Shown one piece after another: positions 23,881-32,493 of a stretch of DNA of 64,000 nt. The notes beneath the pieces are model-generated. The model was not told the origin of the DNA, made no database searches, and saw only the letters and a program-made list of their open reading frames with translations. Both the position numbers and the translations under genes were made by a program. The DNA lies in the NCBI RefSeq assembly GCF_002234595.1, contig NZ_NMUL01000069.1, forward strand, positions 19,970 through 83,969, written 5' to 3'. Numbering within the stretch: the first letter of the stretch is position 1; each line of letters opens with the position of its first letter. Origin of the DNA: Amycolatopsis vastitatis. GTDB lineage: Bacteria > Actinomycetota > Actinomycetes > Mycobacteriales > Pseudonocardiaceae.

Positions 23881-24297
23881 GTGAACGAGGACGACGATCT
23901 CGGAGCCCTCTGCGCCGGGGCGGGGCGCAGCATGGCCGAGGCCGAACGGCCGGTGCTGGAGCGTCACGGCTTCTCGATGTGGCAGTACGTCGTGCTGTCG
24001 GCGCTGGCCCGCGGGGCGGCGCCCAGCCAGCTGGTGCTGGCCCAGCAGATCCACTACGACAAGACCCGCCTGATCGCCCTGCTCGACGGCCTCGAAGCGG
24101 CGGGGCTGGTGGTCCGCGAGCCCGACCCGGGTGACCGCCGCGCGCGCGTCGTGCGGCTGACGCCCGAGGGCGCCCGGCGGCACGCGGCGGTCCGGGACGA
24201 GATCCGCGAGGTGGAGGACCGCAAGCTCGCCGGCCTCACGCCGGAAGCGCGGCGGTCACTGCGGTCGGCCCTGGCCCACCTCGCGAACGCGGACTGA
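23881..24297 (+). CDS. MarR family transcriptional regulator
   Basis: A 138-residue winged-helix protein: helices to ~45 (MAEAERPVLERHGFSMWQYVVLSAL), the HTH around QLVLAQQIHYDKTRLIALLDGLEAAGLV, and the wing VREPDPGDRRARVVRLTPEG with the invariant DxR. It starts with GTG 23881, directly 7 nt after a TAATAT -10, hence leaderless. Likely to control itself and the divergent SRPBCC gene through the 23839-23852 palindrome. Confidence 0.9.
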   Translation: MNEDDDLGALCAGAGRSMAEAERPVLERHGFSMWQYVVLSALARGAAPSQLVLAQQIHYDKTRLIALLDGLEAAGLVVREPDPGDRRARVVRLTPEGARRHAAVRDEIREVEDRKLAGLTPEARRSLRSALAHLANAD

Positions 24298-24391
24298 CCG
24301 CGGCGGCCGCCGCCGGTCAGCCAGTCAGCCGGCCAAAACTGTCGGTGCCGCCAGGTACGCTGGAAACCGGGGGCCGGAGGCCTGCCCGACC

Positions 24392-25255
24392 TCACGACCG
24401 GCGGATCAGTTCCTCCGCCACCCATTGCGCGACCCCGTCGGGGTAGGGGTTCGTCAGGCCGAGCACGAAGTGCCCGAACCCGGCGTCGGCCGCCTCGGCG
24501 ATCTTGCCCCGCGTCAGCCCCGGCCGCTCGTAGTCCACCGGCAGGAAGATCGAGCGGGTGATCTGCGCCGGGTCGCGGCCGATCTCCTGGCAGTACTTGT
24601 CGAGCAGCCTGCTCCGGCCGGCCAGATCCGAGATGTCGCCGCCACCCGGGATGTTCCACAGGTCCGCGTGCTCGGCCACCACCCGCAGCGTCGCGCTCGC
24701 CCGGCCGCCGATCATGATCGGCGGGTGCGGGCGCTGCACCGGCTTCGGGTTGCCGAACGCCCCGGTCAGCCGGACGTGCGAACCCTCGAAGCCGAACGGC
24801 GCGTCGTCTGTCCACAAGCGACGGATGACCGTGCAGGCTTCGGCCAGTGCCGCGACGGCGTCCGCCTGGCCGTGGTACGGCAGGCCGTGACCGTCGTACT
24901 CACGCCGCGCCAAGGGATGGCTCGGGCGCGAGCCGGCGCCGATGCCGAAGTCGAGCCGTCCGCCGGAGACGATGTCGACGGTCGTGGCGATCTTCGCCAG
25001 CATCGCCGGTGGCCGGAAGCGGTTGCTGGTGACCAGCAGGCCGACGCGCATCCGCGAGGTCTGGGCCGCCAGCGCCGAAAGCAGTGTCCAGCCTTCGAAG
25101 ATCGGGCCGTCCGGGTCGCCGCCGATCGGCATCAGGTGGTCGAACAGCCACGCGTGCTCGATCTCCGGCACGGTGTCGGCTTCCCGCCAGACGCGCAGGA
25201 CCTCGTCGTAGCCGACCTGCTGCGGCGGGGTCATGATGCCGAAGCTCGGGGTCAT
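24392..25255 (-). CDS. LLM class (F420-dependent) oxidoreductase
   Basis: A 287-residue luciferase-like TIM-barrel protein: FGIMTPPQQVGYDEVLRVWREADTVPEIEHAWLFDH, GPIFEGWTLLSALAAQTSRMRVGLLVTSN, RPPAMLAKIATTVDIVSGGRLDFGIGAG, and PPIMIGGRASATLRVVAEHADLWN, all characteristic of actinobacterial LLM enzymes that use F420 (or FMN). ATG 25255 overlaps the stop of the aldo/keto reductase (ATGA), so the two are co-translated. Substrate unknown; both redox genes appear to be TetR-controlled. Confidence 0.9.
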   Translation of the reverse strand: MTPSFGIMTPPQQVGYDEVLRVWREADTVPEIEHAWLFDHLMPIGGDPDGPIFEGWTLLSALAAQTSRMRVGLLVTSNRFRPPAMLAKIATTVDIVSGGRLDFGIGAGSRPSHPLARREYDGHGLPYHGQADAVAALAEACTVIRRLWTDDAPFGFEGSHVRLTGAFGNPKPVQRPHPPIMIGGRASATLRVVAEHADLWNIPGGGDISDLAGRSRLLDKYCQEIGRDPAQITRSIFLPVDYERPGLTRGKIAEAADAGFGHFVLGLTNPYPDGVAQWVAEELIRRS

Positions 25256-26274
25256 CGCCGCCGCCGCAGGGACGGGTCGAGCAGCGCCGGCGGGGTGTCG
25301 AACTTCTCGTCCGGGGCCAGGTCGGTGCCGGGGGCGACGACGGCGTCGATCTCGTCGAGCACGTCGGCGGGCAGCACGGTGTCGGCGGCTTCGAGCTGCG
25401 AGCGCAGGTGGTCCAGCGTCCGCGGGCCGATGAGCGCACTGGTCACGGCCGGGTGCGCGGTGACGAAGCCGAGAGCGAGCTGGATCAGGGAAAGCCCCGC
25501 CTGGTCGGCGATCTTGGCCAGTTGCTCGACGGCGTCGAGCCGGGCGCGGTTGGCCGGGATGTCGAGGTCGAAGCGCTGCGGGACGACCTTCGCGCGGCTG
25601 GTGTCGATTTCCCGGCCCGCGCGGATCGCGCCCGACAGCCAGCCCGAAGCCAACGGGCTCCACGCCAGCACGCCCATGCCGTACTCCTCGGTCACCGGCA
25701 GGACGTGGGCTTCGATGCCGCGCTGCAGGATCGAGTAGCTGGGCTGTTCGGTGACGTACCGGCCGAGGTGGTGCTCGCGGGCGGCCCACTGCGCCTGGAC
25801 GATGCGGTACGCGGGGAAGGTCGACGAGCCGAAGTAGCGGATCTTGCCCGCGCGCTGCAGGTCCGTCAGTGCGGAAAGCGCTTCCTCATCGCTCGTCGTG
25901 GGGTCCCAGCGGTGGATCTGGTAGAGGTCGACGTGGTCGACGCCGAGGCGGCGCAGGCTGTCGTCCAGCGCGGTGACCAGCCAGCGGCGGGAGTTGCCGC
26001 GGTGGTTGCGCTCCTCGCCCATCGGCAGGGTCGCCTTCGTGGCCAGCACGATGTCGTCGCGGCGGCCGGCGATCGCCTTGCCGACCATCACCTCCGACCC
26101 GCCCTGGCTGTACATGTCGGCGGTGTCGATCAGGTTGATCCCGGCTTCGAGCGCGGCGTCGACGATGGCCGTGGCTTCGTCCTGGGTCGTGTTCCCGATG
26201 GTGCCGAAGTTCATCGCGCCGAGCGCGAGGGTGCTGACCTGGACGCCGGTGCGGCCCAAGGTGCGGTACTGCAT
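25252..26274 (-). CDS. Aldo/keto reductase
   Basis: A 340-residue NADPH-dependent (beta/alpha)8 reductase. The catalytic tetrad is visible: Asp50 in LIDTADMY, Tyr55, Lys80 in ATKATLP, and His in DLYQIHRWD; the cofactor region RLDAVEQLAKIADQAGLSLIQLALGFV and SALIGPRT is present. It starts at ATG 26274, 30 bp from a pair of operator palindromes, and overlaps the LLM gene. Likely reduces a xenobiotic or secondary aldehyde; the actual substrate is unknown. Confidence 0.92.
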   Translation of the reverse strand: MQYRTLGRTGVQVSTLALGAMNFGTIGNTTQDEATAIVDAALEAGINLIDTADMYSQGGSEVMVGKAIAGRRDDIVLATKATLPMGEERNHRGNSRRWLVTALDDSLRRLGVDHVDLYQIHRWDPTTSDEEALSALTDLQRAGKIRYFGSSTFPAYRIVQAQWAAREHHLGRYVTEQPSYSILQRGIEAHVLPVTEEYGMGVLAWSPLASGWLSGAIRAGREIDTSRAKVVPQRFDLDIPANRARLDAVEQLAKIADQAGLSLIQLALGFVTAHPAVTSALIGPRTLDHLRSQLEAADTVLPADVLDEIDAVVAPGTDLAPDEKFDTPPALLDPSLRRRR

Positions 26275-26304
26275 GGGGGGTGCCTCCGTGGCAGGATAGG
26301 CAAA

Positions 26305-26343
26305 CGGAACGTTGCTCCGCTAACAATACGGAACATTGTTCCG
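26305..26343. promoter_or_regulatory. Two TetR-type operators in a divergent intergenic region
   Basis: CGGAACGTTGCTCCG (26305-26319, imperfect) and CGGAACATTGTTCCG (26329-26343, near-perfect palindrome), 24 bp centre to centre, lie between the aldo/keto reductase and the TetR gene. The 24-bp phase puts two dimers on almost the same DNA face. Confidence 0.75.
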
Positions 26344-26364
26344 CTTAGCAACCCGGGAGGTGTC

Positions 26365-26940
26365 GTGGGCGAGCGCAAGCTCAAGCGGGCGGATGCCCGG
26401 CGCAACGAAAAGACTTTGCTGGACGCGGCGGCGGCGGTTTTCGTCGCCTCCGGCGTGGACGCGCCGGTGCGCGACATCGCGGCGAAGGCCGGGGTGGGGA
26501 TGGGCACGATCTATCGCCACTTCCCGACCCGGGCCGACCTCATCATCGCCGTCTACCGGCACCAGGTGTGCGCCTGCGCGGAGGCGGGGCCGGCCCTGCT
26601 GGCCTCGAGCGACTCCCCGTACGCGGCGCTGGTCCAGTGGATCGGCCTCTTCGCCGACTTCCTGGTGACCAAGCACGGGCTCGCGGGTGTGCTCCAGTCC
26701 GACAATGCCGGCTTCGAGTCGCTGCACGCGTACTTCCTCGAGCGCCTCGTGCCGGTGTGTGCCGACCTGCTCGACGCGGCGGCCGCGGCCGGCGAGGTCC
26801 GGGCCGAGGTGCGGCCGCTCGAACTGATGCGAGGCGTCGGCAACCTCTGCGTCGGCGCGGACAGCGATCCGCAGTACGACGCGCGCCGGCTGGTCGGAAT
26901 CCTGGTCGCCGGGCTGAAGTGCGAGACCATGGGGGCATGA
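26365..26940 (+). CDS. TetR family transcriptional regulator
   Basis: A 191-residue repressor: N-terminal HTH (DAPVRDIAAKAGVGMGTIYRHFPTRADLIIAVY, ~35-70) and a helical ligand domain. GTG 26365 has GGGAGG 4 nt upstream. It is divergent from the aldo/keto reductase-LLM operon and coupled (ATGA) to a PNPOx-fold gene. It probably represses both directions by binding the palindromes at 26305-26343. Confidence 0.92.
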   Translation: MGERKLKRADARRNEKTLLDAAAAVFVASGVDAPVRDIAAKAGVGMGTIYRHFPTRADLIIAVYRHQVCACAEAGPALLASSDSPYAALVQWIGLFADFLVTKHGLAGVLQSDNAGFESLHAYFLERLVPVCADLLDAAAAAGEVRAEVRPLELMRGVGNLCVGADSDPQYDARRLVGILVAGLKCETMGA

Positions 26941-27371
26941 CGGCGTGGCGGGAGTTCGAAGCGGCGGAACCGGAGTTCGCGCGGCGGGTCCGGGCCTTGT
27001 TCGACGCGCACAAGCACAAGACCATCGCGACCTTGCGGGCCGACGGGTCGCCGCGGATCTCCGGGATCGAGACGGTCTTCGAGGACGGCGAACTGTCCTT
27101 CGGCTCGATGCCGAACGCGCGCAAGGGCGCTGACCTGCGGCGCGACCCGCGGTTCGCGCTGCACAGCGCGACGGTCGACCCGGTCGAAGGCGCGGAGGCG
27201 CAGTGGTCGGGGGAGGCGAAGATCGCGGGCCGGGCGCTGAGCGAAGACGGCGAGCGGTTCCGGGTGGACGTCGCCGAGGTCGTGCACACCCACCTGAACG
27301 CGGCCGCGACGCTGCTGGTCGTCGAGTGGTGGACGCCCTCGGGCGGTCTGCGCAAGGTCGAGCGCGAATAA
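26937..27371 (+). CDS. Pyridoxamine 5'-phosphate oxidase-fold (FMN/F420-binding) protein
   Basis: A 144-residue split-barrel protein: HKHKTIATLRADGSPRISGIETVFEDGELSFGSM is the PNPOx-type cofactor sheet, then DLRRDPRFALHSAT and a C-terminal VVEWWTPSGG. True PdxH substrate residues are not evident, so it is likelier to be a flavin- or F420-dependent reductase. It overlaps the TetR stop and so is under the same regulator as the redox operon across the promoter region. Confidence 0.85.
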   Translation: MTAWREFEAAEPEFARRVRALFDAHKHKTIATLRADGSPRISGIETVFEDGELSFGSMPNARKGADLRRDPRFALHSATVDPVEGAEAQWSGEAKIAGRALSEDGERFRVDVAEVVHTHLNAAATLLVVEWWTPSGGLRKVERE

Positions 27372-27404
27372 CTCCTGTTCGGGCGGATTCGGCGCAGTTG
27401 TCTC

Positions 27405-27452
27405 CGGCTATTAAGTCAACTGCTTGACTTAATAGCCGATCGTCGCCATGCT
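27405..27452 (+). promoter_or_regulatory. P450 operon promoter with a 34-nt palindrome
   Basis: Arms 27405-27419 (CGGCTATTAAGTCAA) and 27424-27438 (its exact complement) flank CTGC. The right arm supplies a TTGACT -35 (27424-27429), followed 17 bp on by CATGCT (27447-27452). A TetR dimer pair bound here would occlude the -35. The operon's own TetR (28693-29307) is the natural candidate. Confidence 0.75.
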
Positions 27453-27487
27453 CGGGGCAGGGGACATTCACCGACGAGGAGCCCGAC

Positions 27488-28696
27488 ATGACGCCAAGTC
27501 ACACCGAGCCGCTGCCGCGGTTCCCGTTCGAGGCCGCCACCGCGCTGGAGCCGCCGGCCGAGTGGGCGGAGTTCCGGGAGAAGTGCCCCGTGGCGCGCGT
27601 CGCGCTGGCCAGCGGGGACGAAGCGACGCTGATCACCCGCTACGACGACGTCAAGAGCGTGCTGTCCGACCCGCGCTTCACCCGGCCGACCCCGGCGGAC
27701 AACGCGGCCCGCGTCGCGGACACCGAGTCGGGCGGGGTGTTCAACAGCGAGATGGCGACCGTGCTCCCGCAGCACGGCGAAGAGCACCTGAAGTGGCGCC
27801 GCCTGCTCGGGAAGTGGTTCACCGCCAAGCGGATGAACGCGCTGCGGCCGGGCATGGCGGCGATGGCCGAGCAGCTCCTCGACGAGATGGTCGCCAAGGG
27901 CGCGCCCGCGGACCTCAAGGCCGGCCTCGCCTTCCCGCTGCCGGTGTGGGTCATCTGCGACATGCTCGGCGTGCCGGACGCCGACCGGGACCGGTTCGCC
28001 CACTGGTCCGACGTCATGCTCAGCATGACCCGCTACACCCAGGCCGAGTTCGACGCGGCGCAGGCGGAGTTCGGCCGGTACATGGGCGCGCACATCGCCG
28101 CCAAGCGCGCGGAGCCCGGCGAGGACATCCTCAGCGCGTTGATCGCCGAAGGCGTCGACTGGTCCGACGCGACGCTGACCGCCACCGGCATCGGCCTGCT
28201 CATCGCCGGGCACGAAACCACCGCGAACATGATCGCCAAGATGACGGCGATGCTGCTGGCCGACCGGAGCCGGTGGGAACAGCTGCTCGCCGACCCGTCG
28301 CTGGTGCGCACGGCGGTCGAGGAAGCGCTGCGGGCGGACGCGAACGCGGGCGTCGGCATGCTGCGCTACCTCAGCGAGGACTTCGAGGTCGGCGGCACCG
28401 TGCTGCCCGGCGGCACCACCGCGATGTGCAGCATGGCGGCGGCGAACCGGGACGAGCGGGCGTTCGAAAACGCCGCCGAGATCGACCTGACCCGCAGCCC
28501 GAACCCGCACCTGGCCTTCGGCGCCGGCGCGCACGCCTGCCTCGGCCAGCCGCTGGCCCGCACCGAGCTGCAGGTGGTCCTGGAAGTGCTGCTGCGCAAG
28601 CTGCCGTCGCTCGAACTGGCCGTCCCGGCGGACGAACTGCGCCGCGTCGAGGGGCTCGCCGTCGGCGGGCTGCGGGAACTGCCCGTCCGCTGGTGA
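27488..28696 (+). CDS. Cytochrome P450 monooxygenase
   Basis: A 402-residue soluble bacterial class I P450. Markers: I-helix AGHETT (240-245) with the acid-alcohol pair, K-helix EALR (279-282), heme loop FGAGAHACLG with ligand Cys351. The segment after the K-helix (ADANAGVGMLRYLSED) replaces the usual R-x-x-P-rich strand and resembles CYP105-like enzymes. ATG 27488 follows GAGGAG. The operon supplies its own 3Fe-4S ferredoxin and FAD reductase, so a complete NAD(P)H-driven hydroxylase is encoded; the substrate is unknown. Confidence 0.95.
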   Translation: MTPSHTEPLPRFPFEAATALEPPAEWAEFREKCPVARVALASGDEATLITRYDDVKSVLSDPRFTRPTPADNAARVADTESGGVFNSEMATVLPQHGEEHLKWRRLLGKWFTAKRMNALRPGMAAMAEQLLDEMVAKGAPADLKAGLAFPLPVWVICDMLGVPDADRDRFAHWSDVMLSMTRYTQAEFDAAQAEFGRYMGAHIAAKRAEPGEDILSALIAEGVDWSDATLTATGIGLLIAGHETTANMIAKMTAMLLADRSRWEQLLADPSLVRTAVEEALRADANAGVGMLRYLSEDFEVGGTVLPGGTTAMCSMAAANRDERAFENAAEIDLTRSPNPHLAFGAGAHACLGQPLARTELQVVLEVLLRKLPSLELAVPADELRRVEGLAVGGLRELPVRW

Positions 28697-29307
28697 GCGA
28701 CCGCGCGCAGGCGACGCGGGAGCGGATCCTCACGGTGGCGGAACGGCTCTACGCCGAACACGGCGTGCTCGCCGTGTCGAACCGGCAGATCAGCGAGGCG
28801 GCCGGGCAGGGCAACAACACCGCCGTCGGCTACCACTTCGGCACCCGGACCGACCTGGTGCGGGCCATCGTCCGCAAGCACAGCGGATCGATCGAACGGC
28901 TGCGTCATCGGCGGCTGGACAGTGGCCCCACGGAGCTGCGGGACTGGCTCGGCTGCCTGGTGTACCCGACCACCGAGCACCTGGCCGAGCTGGGCACACC
29001 CACCTGGTTCGCCCGGTTCGCCGCCCAGACGATGACCGAGCCGTCCCTGCGCGCGGTCATCGTCGATGAGACGCTGACGTCCCCGTCGCTGGCGCGGACC
29101 CTCGAAGGGCTCTACCGGTGCCTGCCCGGGCTGCCCGCCGAAGTCCGTGCCGAACGGAACGACATCACCCGCCTCCTGCTGATGCACACGATGGCCGAGC
29201 GGGAACGCGCCATCGCCGAAGGCGCGGGCACCGCCGGCTGGCGCGACACCGCCACGGGCCTCACCGACGCACTGGCCGGGCTGTGGCTCGCGCCGGTCAC
29301 GAAGTAA
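28693..29307 (+). CDS. TetR family transcriptional regulator of the P450 operon
   Basis: A 204-residue repressor. HTH: TRERILTVAERLYAEHGVLAVSNRQISEAAGQGNNTAVGYHFGTRTDLVRAIV (residues ~7-60). GTG 28693 overlaps the P450 stop (GTGA), placing it inside the operon between P450 and ferredoxin. The long palindrome in front of the P450 gene is its likely operator, giving autoregulation and induction by the P450 substrate or product. Confidence 0.9.
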   Translation: MSDRAQATRERILTVAERLYAEHGVLAVSNRQISEAAGQGNNTAVGYHFGTRTDLVRAIVRKHSGSIERLRHRRLDSGPTELRDWLGCLVYPTTEHLAELGTPTWFARFAAQTMTEPSLRAVIVDETLTSPSLARTLEGLYRCLPGLPAEVRAERNDITRLLLMHTMAERERAIAEGAGTAGWRDTATGLTDALAGLWLAPVTK

Positions 29308-29330
29308 CTGTCGACGAAAGGAAACCCCCC

Positions 29331-29531
29331 ATGAAGGTCACCGTGGACGAAGGCAAGTGCTGCGGCGCCGGCACCTGCGTCATGCTCGCGCCGGACGTGT
29401 TCGACCAGCGCGACGACGACGGCATCGTCATCCTGCTCGACGAGCGCCCTGGCGAAGCCCTGCACGGAGTAGTCCGCGAGGCGGCGAGCGTGTGCCCGGG
29501 CGTCGCGATCTCGGTCAGCGAGGAGGGATGA
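29331..29531 (+). CDS. [3Fe-4S]-type ferredoxin
   Basis: A 66-residue electron carrier: MKVTVDEGKCCGAGTC with cluster cysteines Cys10 (or Cys11) and Cys16, and Cys55 in SVCPG; the second cysteine of a four-Cys motif is replaced, as in 3Fe-4S ferredoxins that serve actinomycete P450s. AAAGGAAA precedes ATG 29331. It would shuttle electrons from the reductase encoded next to the P450 upstream. Confidence 0.93.
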   Translation: MKVTVDEGKCCGAGTCVMLAPDVFDQRDDDGIVILLDERPGEALHGVVREAASVCPGVAISVSEEG

Positions 29532-30709
29532 TCGACGACGTCCTGGTCGTCGGCGCTTCGGCTGCCGGGCTTGCGACCGTGGAAGCCCTGCGCCGCAAGG
29601 GGTACGGGGGCCGCGTGACGGTGCTCGGCGCCGAGGCGCACCTGCCCTACGACCGGCCGCCGCTGTCCAAGCAGGTCCTCGGCGGGAGCTGGAAGCCCGA
29701 GCAGACGCGGTTGCGGACGGCGGACGCACTGTCCGCATTGGACACCGAGTTCGTGCTCGGTGACCCGGCGGTGCGGCTGGACGCCCGCGCGCGGACCGTC
29801 CACACGGCGGCCGGGCGCACCCTGGCCGCGGAGGTGGTCGTCCTCGCCACCGGGCTGCGGCCGCGAACCCTGCCCGGGCAGCACGGCCTCGCGGGTGTCC
29901 ACGTGCTGCGCACTCTCGACGACGCGCTGGCCCTGCGCGCGGACCTCACGCCCGGCAGGCGGGTGGTGGTCGTCGGGGACGGCGTGCTCGGCGCCGAAAT
30001 CGCGGCGACCGTGTGCGCGATGGGCGTTCCGGTCACCCTGGCCGGCCCGCAGCCCGCGCCGCTGGCCTACCAGTTCGGTCCGCTCGCGTCGGGCCTGCTC
30101 GCGGACCTGCACGCCGCTCGCGGTGTCGAGCTGCGGCTCGGTGCCGCGGTCACCGGCCTGGCCGCCGGAGACGGCCGGGTCGCCGGAGTGCGGCTGGCGT
30201 CCGGCGAGGTGCTGCCCGCCGACGTCGTCGTGGTCGCGTTCGGAGCCGCACCGGCGACGGACTGGCTGGCGGGCAGCGGGCTGCTGTGCGACAACGGCGT
30301 CGTGTGCGACTCCCGGTGCCGGGCGGCCGAAGGGATCTTCGCCGCGGGCGACGTCGCCCGCTGGCACCACGAAGGGCTCGACGCGCTGCTGCGGCTGGAA
30401 AACCGGACCAACGCCACCGAACAAGCGGTCGCCGTCGCGGGGAACATCCTCGGCGAAGACCGCCCGTACACGCCGGTGCCGTACTTCTGGACCCACCAGT
30501 TCGACGCCCGCATCCACGTGCACGGCACGTTGGCCGCGGACGCCGAGGTGTCCATTGTGGAAGGAGATCCTCGCGAGGGCCGGTTCGTCGCGCAGTACCG
30601 CCGGGGCGGCGAGGTCACCGGGGTGCTCGGCTGGAACATGCCCAAGCAGGCCAGGGCTCACTCGACGGTGACGGACTTGGCCAGGTTGCGCGGCTTGTCG
30701 ATGTCGTAG
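29528..30709 (+). CDS. FAD-dependent ferredoxin reductase
   Basis: A 393-residue pyridine nucleotide-disulphide type reductase: FAD site VVGASAAGLATVEALRRKGYGGRVTVLGAE (7-36), PYDRPPLSK, NAD site RVVVVGDGVLGAEIAATV, and AEGIFAAGDVARW. ATG 29528 overlaps the ferredoxin stop. After the usual family ending GWNMPKQAR the frame runs ~15 residues further (ending GLSMS) through the stop of glmS, overlapping that convergent gene by 52 bp. The normal C-terminus appears truncated and replaced, so the junction may be a deletion scar; the catalytic parts are complete. Confidence 0.9.
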   Translation: MIDDVLVVGASAAGLATVEALRRKGYGGRVTVLGAEAHLPYDRPPLSKQVLGGSWKPEQTRLRTADALSALDTEFVLGDPAVRLDARARTVHTAAGRTLAAEVVVLATGLRPRTLPGQHGLAGVHVLRTLDDALALRADLTPGRRVVVVGDGVLGAEIAATVCAMGVPVTLAGPQPAPLAYQFGPLASGLLADLHAARGVELRLGAAVTGLAAGDGRVAGVRLASGEVLPADVVVVAFGAAPATDWLAGSGLLCDNGVVCDSRCRAAEGIFAAGDVARWHHEGLDALLRLENRTNATEQAVAVAGNILGEDRPYTPVPYFWTHQFDARIHVHGTLAADAEVSIVEGDPREGRFVAQYRRGGEVTGVLGWNMPKQARAHSTVTDLARLRGLSMS

Positions 30710-32481
30710 CCCAGTGTCAGCGCGGCGTGGTAGGCGAGCAGCTGCAGCGGGATGGTGAGCAGGATCGGGTCGAGCTCCGGCTCGGTCTTGGGCACCACGA
30801 TCCGCGGGACGTCCAGTTCGCCGAAGTCGACACCGGCGTGGGTCACCGCCAGTACCGCGCCGCCGCGGGCCTTGATCTGCTGGACCGCGGCCAGGTTGCG
30901 CCCGGTCAGCTCGTCCGACGGCACGACGGCGACCGTCGGGAGCGACTCGTCGATCAGCGCGAGCGGGCCGTGCTTGAGCTCGGAGGTCTGGTACGCCTCG
31001 GCGTGCCGGTAGGAGATCTCCTTGAACTTCTGCGCGCCTTCCCTGGCCACCGGGTAGCCGCGGACGCGGCCGACGAAGAACAGGCTCTTCGCGGCGGCGA
31101 CGGTCTTCGCGTGCTCGGCGATCTCGGGTTCGAAGTCCAAGATGGACTTGATCTGGCCGGGCAGCGCGCGGATCGCGTCGATGATGCGCTGACCGTCCGC
31201 ATTGGACAGATCGCGGACCCGGCCGAGCGACAGCGCGATCAGCGCGAAGCCGACCGCCATGTTGGTGAGCGCCTTGGTCGACGCGACCGCGATCTCCGGG
31301 CCGGCGTGCAGGTAGACGCCGCCGTCGCAGGCGCGGGCGATCGTCGAGCCGACGACGTTGACCAGGCCGACGACCCGGCCGCCCTTGCGCTTGATCTCCT
31401 CGACGGCGAAGGCGGTGTCGATCGTCTCGCCGGACTGGCTGACCGCGATGTAGAGCGTGTCGGCCTCGATGATCGGGTTGCGGTAGCGGAACTCGGACGC
31501 GGCTTCGGCGTCGGCCGGGATCCTCGCCAGCTCTTCGATCATCGTGGCGCCGATCTGGCCGACGTAGTAGGCGGAACCGCAGCCGAGGATCTTGACGCGG
31601 CTGAACCCGCGCAGCTCCCGGGGCGTCAGGTTGAGCCCGTCGAGGCGGGCGACGCCGAACCGGTCGTCCAGCCGGCCGCGGATGATCCGCTCGACCGATT
31701 CGGGCTGCTCCTGGATCTCCTTGGCCATGTAGTGCGGGTAGCCGCCCAGGTCGAGGTCCTCGGCGTCGATGTCGATCTCGGTGGCGGGCTTGGTGGTGTC
31801 GCTCTCGTCGACGGTGAAGGTGCGGTAGCCGGTGGCGAAGACCGTCGCGAACTCGCCGTCGTCGAGGTGCGCGACCTGCGAGGTGTGCCGGACGAGCGCG
31901 GCCAGGTCGCTGGCGACGAACATCTCCCGCTCGCCGACGCCGATGATCAGCGGTGAGCCGTTGCGCGCGATGACCAGGCGGTCCGGGTGCGCGGTGTCGG
32001 TCACGGCGATCGCGTACGTGCCGGTGATCCGCGAGACCGCCTCGACTACGGCGTCTTCGAGGGTTTCGGCTTTCGCGCGGGCGATCAGGTGGGCGAGGAC
32101 CTCGGTGTCGGTCTCGGACGTCAGGGCCACCCCGGCGTCGGCGAGCTGGGCGCGCAGCGTGTCGGCGTTGTCGATGATGCCGTTGTGGACGACGGAGATC
32201 CGGCCGTCCTCGGACGTGTGCGGGTGCGCGTTGGCCTCCGACGCGGGGCCGTGCGTGGCCCAGCGCGTGTGCCCGATGCCGACCTTGCCGGTGAGCCGCT
32301 TGGGCAGCGCGGCGGCGAGGTTCCGCACCCGGCCGACGACGCGGTGGACCTGGGCGGTGTTCTTGGCGCCGAGGACGGCGATGCCCGCCGAGTCGTAGCC
32401 GCGGTACTCGAGCCGGGTGAGGCCCTCGAGCAGGATGGGGGCGGCGTTCTGGCCGCCGATGTAGCCGACGATTCCGCACAT
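30658..32481 (-). CDS. glmS: Glutamine-fructose-6-phosphate aminotransferase (isomerizing)
   Basis: A 607-residue enzyme making glucosamine-6-phosphate for peptidoglycan. It has the N-terminal Ntn glutaminase with Cys2 (MCGIVGYIGG), ARWATHGP-type motifs (GHTRWATHGPASEANAHPH), and two SIS domains (ILGCGSAYYVGQ, ISQSGETIDT-like AVSQSGETIDT, SVASTKALTNM), ending with the invariant PRNLAKSVTVE. No glmS ribozyme is expected or seen. It is preceded by a small unknown gene 12 bp upstream, likely co-transcribed. Confidence 0.97.
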   Translation of the reverse strand: MCGIVGYIGGQNAAPILLEGLTRLEYRGYDSAGIAVLGAKNTAQVHRVVGRVRNLAAALPKRLTGKVGIGHTRWATHGPASEANAHPHTSEDGRISVVHNGIIDNADTLRAQLADAGVALTSETDTEVLAHLIARAKAETLEDAVVEAVSRITGTYAIAVTDTAHPDRLVIARNGSPLIIGVGEREMFVASDLAALVRHTSQVAHLDDGEFATVFATGYRTFTVDESDTTKPATEIDIDAEDLDLGGYPHYMAKEIQEQPESVERIIRGRLDDRFGVARLDGLNLTPRELRGFSRVKILGCGSAYYVGQIGATMIEELARIPADAEAASEFRYRNPIIEADTLYIAVSQSGETIDTAFAVEEIKRKGGRVVGLVNVVGSTIARACDGGVYLHAGPEIAVASTKALTNMAVGFALIALSLGRVRDLSNADGQRIIDAIRALPGQIKSILDFEPEIAEHAKTVAAAKSLFFVGRVRGYPVAREGAQKFKEISYRHAEAYQTSELKHGPLALIDESLPTVAVVPSDELTGRNLAAVQQIKARGGAVLAVTHAGVDFGELDVPRIVVPKTEPELDPILLTIPLQLLAYHAALTLGYDIDKPRNLAKSVTVE

Positions 32482-32493
32482 GGGCGAACCTCT

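Noticed and set aside
32482..32493. glmS ribozyme or riboswitch
   Set aside because: Only 12 bp separate glmS from the preceding gene, too short for any such element.
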